A stretch of DNA of 64,000 nt from Siphonodentalium dalli (taxonomy: Eukaryota > Mollusca > Scaphopoda > Gadilida > Siphonodentaliidae), in the NCBI GenBank assembly GCA_032622095.1, contig CP136066.1, forward strand, positions 8,707,784 to 8,771,783. The letters are read 5' to 3'. The notes beneath the pieces are model-generated. The model was given only the letters and a program-made list of their open reading frames with translations. It ran no database searches and was not told the DNA's origin. The translations under genes and the position numbers were made by a program. Shown here piece after piece: positions 62,291 to 64,000 of this stretch; position 1 is the first letter of the stretch; each line of letters begins with the position of its first letter.

Positions 62291-63708
62291 AAGTTATTTG
62301 TTCCACTTTCCGATAAAATTCCCATCCCAAAATGCATGCATACTATTCACTAATGTAAAATGACATGTAACACATTTAAAACAAATATTACTCAAATTCC
62401 CTCACCAAGAGTACTAATAACAAGTTTAAAGAGTACTTATATAACATATAGGGTATACTATCATACCAAAAACTGCATCCGATGTTTCGTGTACGCATTT
62501 CCTATCTGGAATAATAGCATTGACCAATATACGTATAATTTGCTGAGTTTCCCTCGAACGCCTATACAGCTGTTTCCATTTGCGCATACTATTAGCTAAA
62601 TATACCGAATCGGCACATCACATGCATGTTTATCTGGCATTGTGATCGTCATTCGCATTCATTCGCGCAGCAGTTAATGCTCTTTATCAATATCATCCGT
62701 AATGTTACACCTATATTGTACATGTACATCTATAAATTTGTAATTCGCATAAAACTGCATACGGCATGCTTACATTGTTAACCTGAGTGTAAAACAACTC
62801 TCTGTCACTTATATCCCCTATATCAATCATGATGACGAGAAAGTAAACTATCTATCTATCTTCTTTGTAATAATGAATTGCAATCGACTGTTCAGTATAG
62901 TCATGTCCGACTTTATTTCAAACTTAACGCAACACCATAGGCCTGTTTTATCGCGACTTTATCTACAGCGCTTCTTGCAATTTTGCATGCAACGAAACCC
63001 TTTGAAACGACGGCGTTCCGGAATGTGTATCAAGATGTATGCGTTCGTTGTGGCCTTTATGACTATATATGGAACGTGGATGAAAAGAGCAACATGCAAG
63101 CCAGCAAACGTTCGTCGTCGCGGATGGGACCAAGAGATTTCAGGCTTCGCCATAAATCTGAAAATTGGGGGACGAATGTGAAAATATTGGGGTGCCAGTT
63201 ACATGTATCAACACGGAGAATCCATGTCGCCATCCATGTCACCATTTTATTTTCTATACTTGTTCAATTGGCAGTTGGAAAGACCGGTGTTCTGCAACTA
63301 ATAGTATGTAGGAACACATTCACTTTTTTCAGAACACCGGTTACCTTCACACGATGCTTAGAAACAAAATGGCGATATGGATGGCAACGAGTCACTCGTC
63401 GCTAAAGATGAAACATTTTCAAACTCCACTAATTTGCCATCCGGCAAATAACTATGTTATTTATAGGAAACAGACGACATATGCCCAGTGTTTTGTGTTT
63501 CGTGCATTTATTTGAGCTACATGTACTAGTATGTTTGTCCAGCCATTTGGTAAAGTTTTCATAACTTGTGATTCTATATTAGGATACCGATTTACAAATT
63601 CGATTTAAACAACAACATCATTTCTTGAAATGCTGCTTCACTTTTCAGAATCGATTAATTGTCAAAAAAATAATGCTACCCACTGTGAACTATACGACTA
63701 CAGGAACA
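62291..63708. other. Non-coding, no convincing gene
   Basis: Overlapping open frames at 62,873-63,405 (both strands, three frames) are mutually exclusive and lack known domains. A 12-bp perfect inverted repeat, ACCGGTGTTCTG (63,283-63,294) and CAGAACACCGGT (63,330-63,341), flanks a 35-bp loop. Nothing else is recognised. Confidence 0.4.
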
Positions 63709-63798
63709 GTTGGCCCCATGCGAAGTTGCCCCCATGCGAAGTTGGCCCCATACGAAGACGGCCCCATGCGAAGATGGCCCCAGAGAAGTTGTCCCCAT
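63709..63798 (+). repeat. Short minisatellite, 16-17-bp unit, about 6 copies
   Basis: Tandem copies of TTGGCCCCATGCGAAG occur with small changes (ATACGAAGAC, ATGCGAAGAT, AGAGAAG) and end at about 63,798. Much more GC-rich than the flanking AT-rich DNA. Confidence 0.85.
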
Positions 63799-64000
63799 AT
63801 ATAACAGAGTCATTGTTTAAAATCATTATTTATTTTATTATATGAAATATGAAACTGATAATAATAGTGACAAAATAAATAACATAACAAATGATAATAC
63901 ATGTAACACTTGTTATTAAAACGGCGTCAAATTGAGGAATGTAATGATATCTGATAGATGGGCTAACCTTAACCCCGGTATATGTCTATAAATCCAAACT

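Noticed and set aside
62873-63405. Overlapping open frames on both strands
   Set aside because: Three frames overlap with no recognisable domain, no splice partners and no repeat identity. I could not choose one as real.

Overview
The window looks like nuclear DNA of an invertebrate animal, most likely a lophotrochozoan such as a mollusc. The evidence is a spliced chitin-synthase-like gene with GT-AG introns, the 3' end of a non-LTR retrotransposon, a non-autonomous Helitron, several small foldback (MITE-like) elements and 5S- and tRNA-derived repeats. Nothing bacterial is present: there are no operons, and the long open frames of the left part are repeat artefacts.

Region 1 (1-44,062) is one uninterrupted minisatellite, about 1,130 units of a 39-bp monomer (reference unit 548-586), with 40-, 38- and 36-bp variants. 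It has clear higher-order structure. Domain A (1 to about 18.7 kb) has 1,557-bp and 2.51-2.52-kb higher-order repeats inside a 6,592-bp super-repeat. Domain B (about 18.7-27.6 kb) is marked by GTTGTATGTCGATTTTCG units and a 2,521-bp duplication. Domain C (about 27.6-34.4 kb) is marked by GTTGAATG and GTTGGGTG units and a 1,374-bp triplication. Domain D (about 34.4-44.06 kb) has 589-, 1,729- and 1,295-bp repeats. The array runs off the left edge of the window and ends abruptly inside a monomer at 44,062.

Region 2 (44,063-45,504) is a short unique stretch holding a 5'-truncated LINE reverse-transcriptase tail on the + strand.

Region 3 (45,505-53,966, minus strand) carries at least four exons of a chitin-synthase-like gene. 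Exon phases agree across all introns seen. The last exon in the window ends at a canonical donor (45,505/45,504) partway through the catalytic domain. The remaining catalytic exons are not in the 1.4 kb before the array, so either the array lies inside an intron of this gene or the gene is truncated here. An in-frame TAA at 47,108-47,110 further suggests a pseudogene or a nonsense allele. Introns hold a SINE-like copy, a long-TIR element carrying a 5S rRNA-like segment, a MITE and a diverged direct duplication.

Region 4 (about 54-64 kb) is AT-rich, repeat-laden DNA: a Helitron with intact termini, foldbacks at 55.3, 56.3 and 61.2 kb, a pogo/Tigger-like end, a roughly 145-bp internal tandem array and a 16-17-bp minisatellite. 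I find no convincing gene there apart from one weak candidate upstream exon (57,529-57,615).
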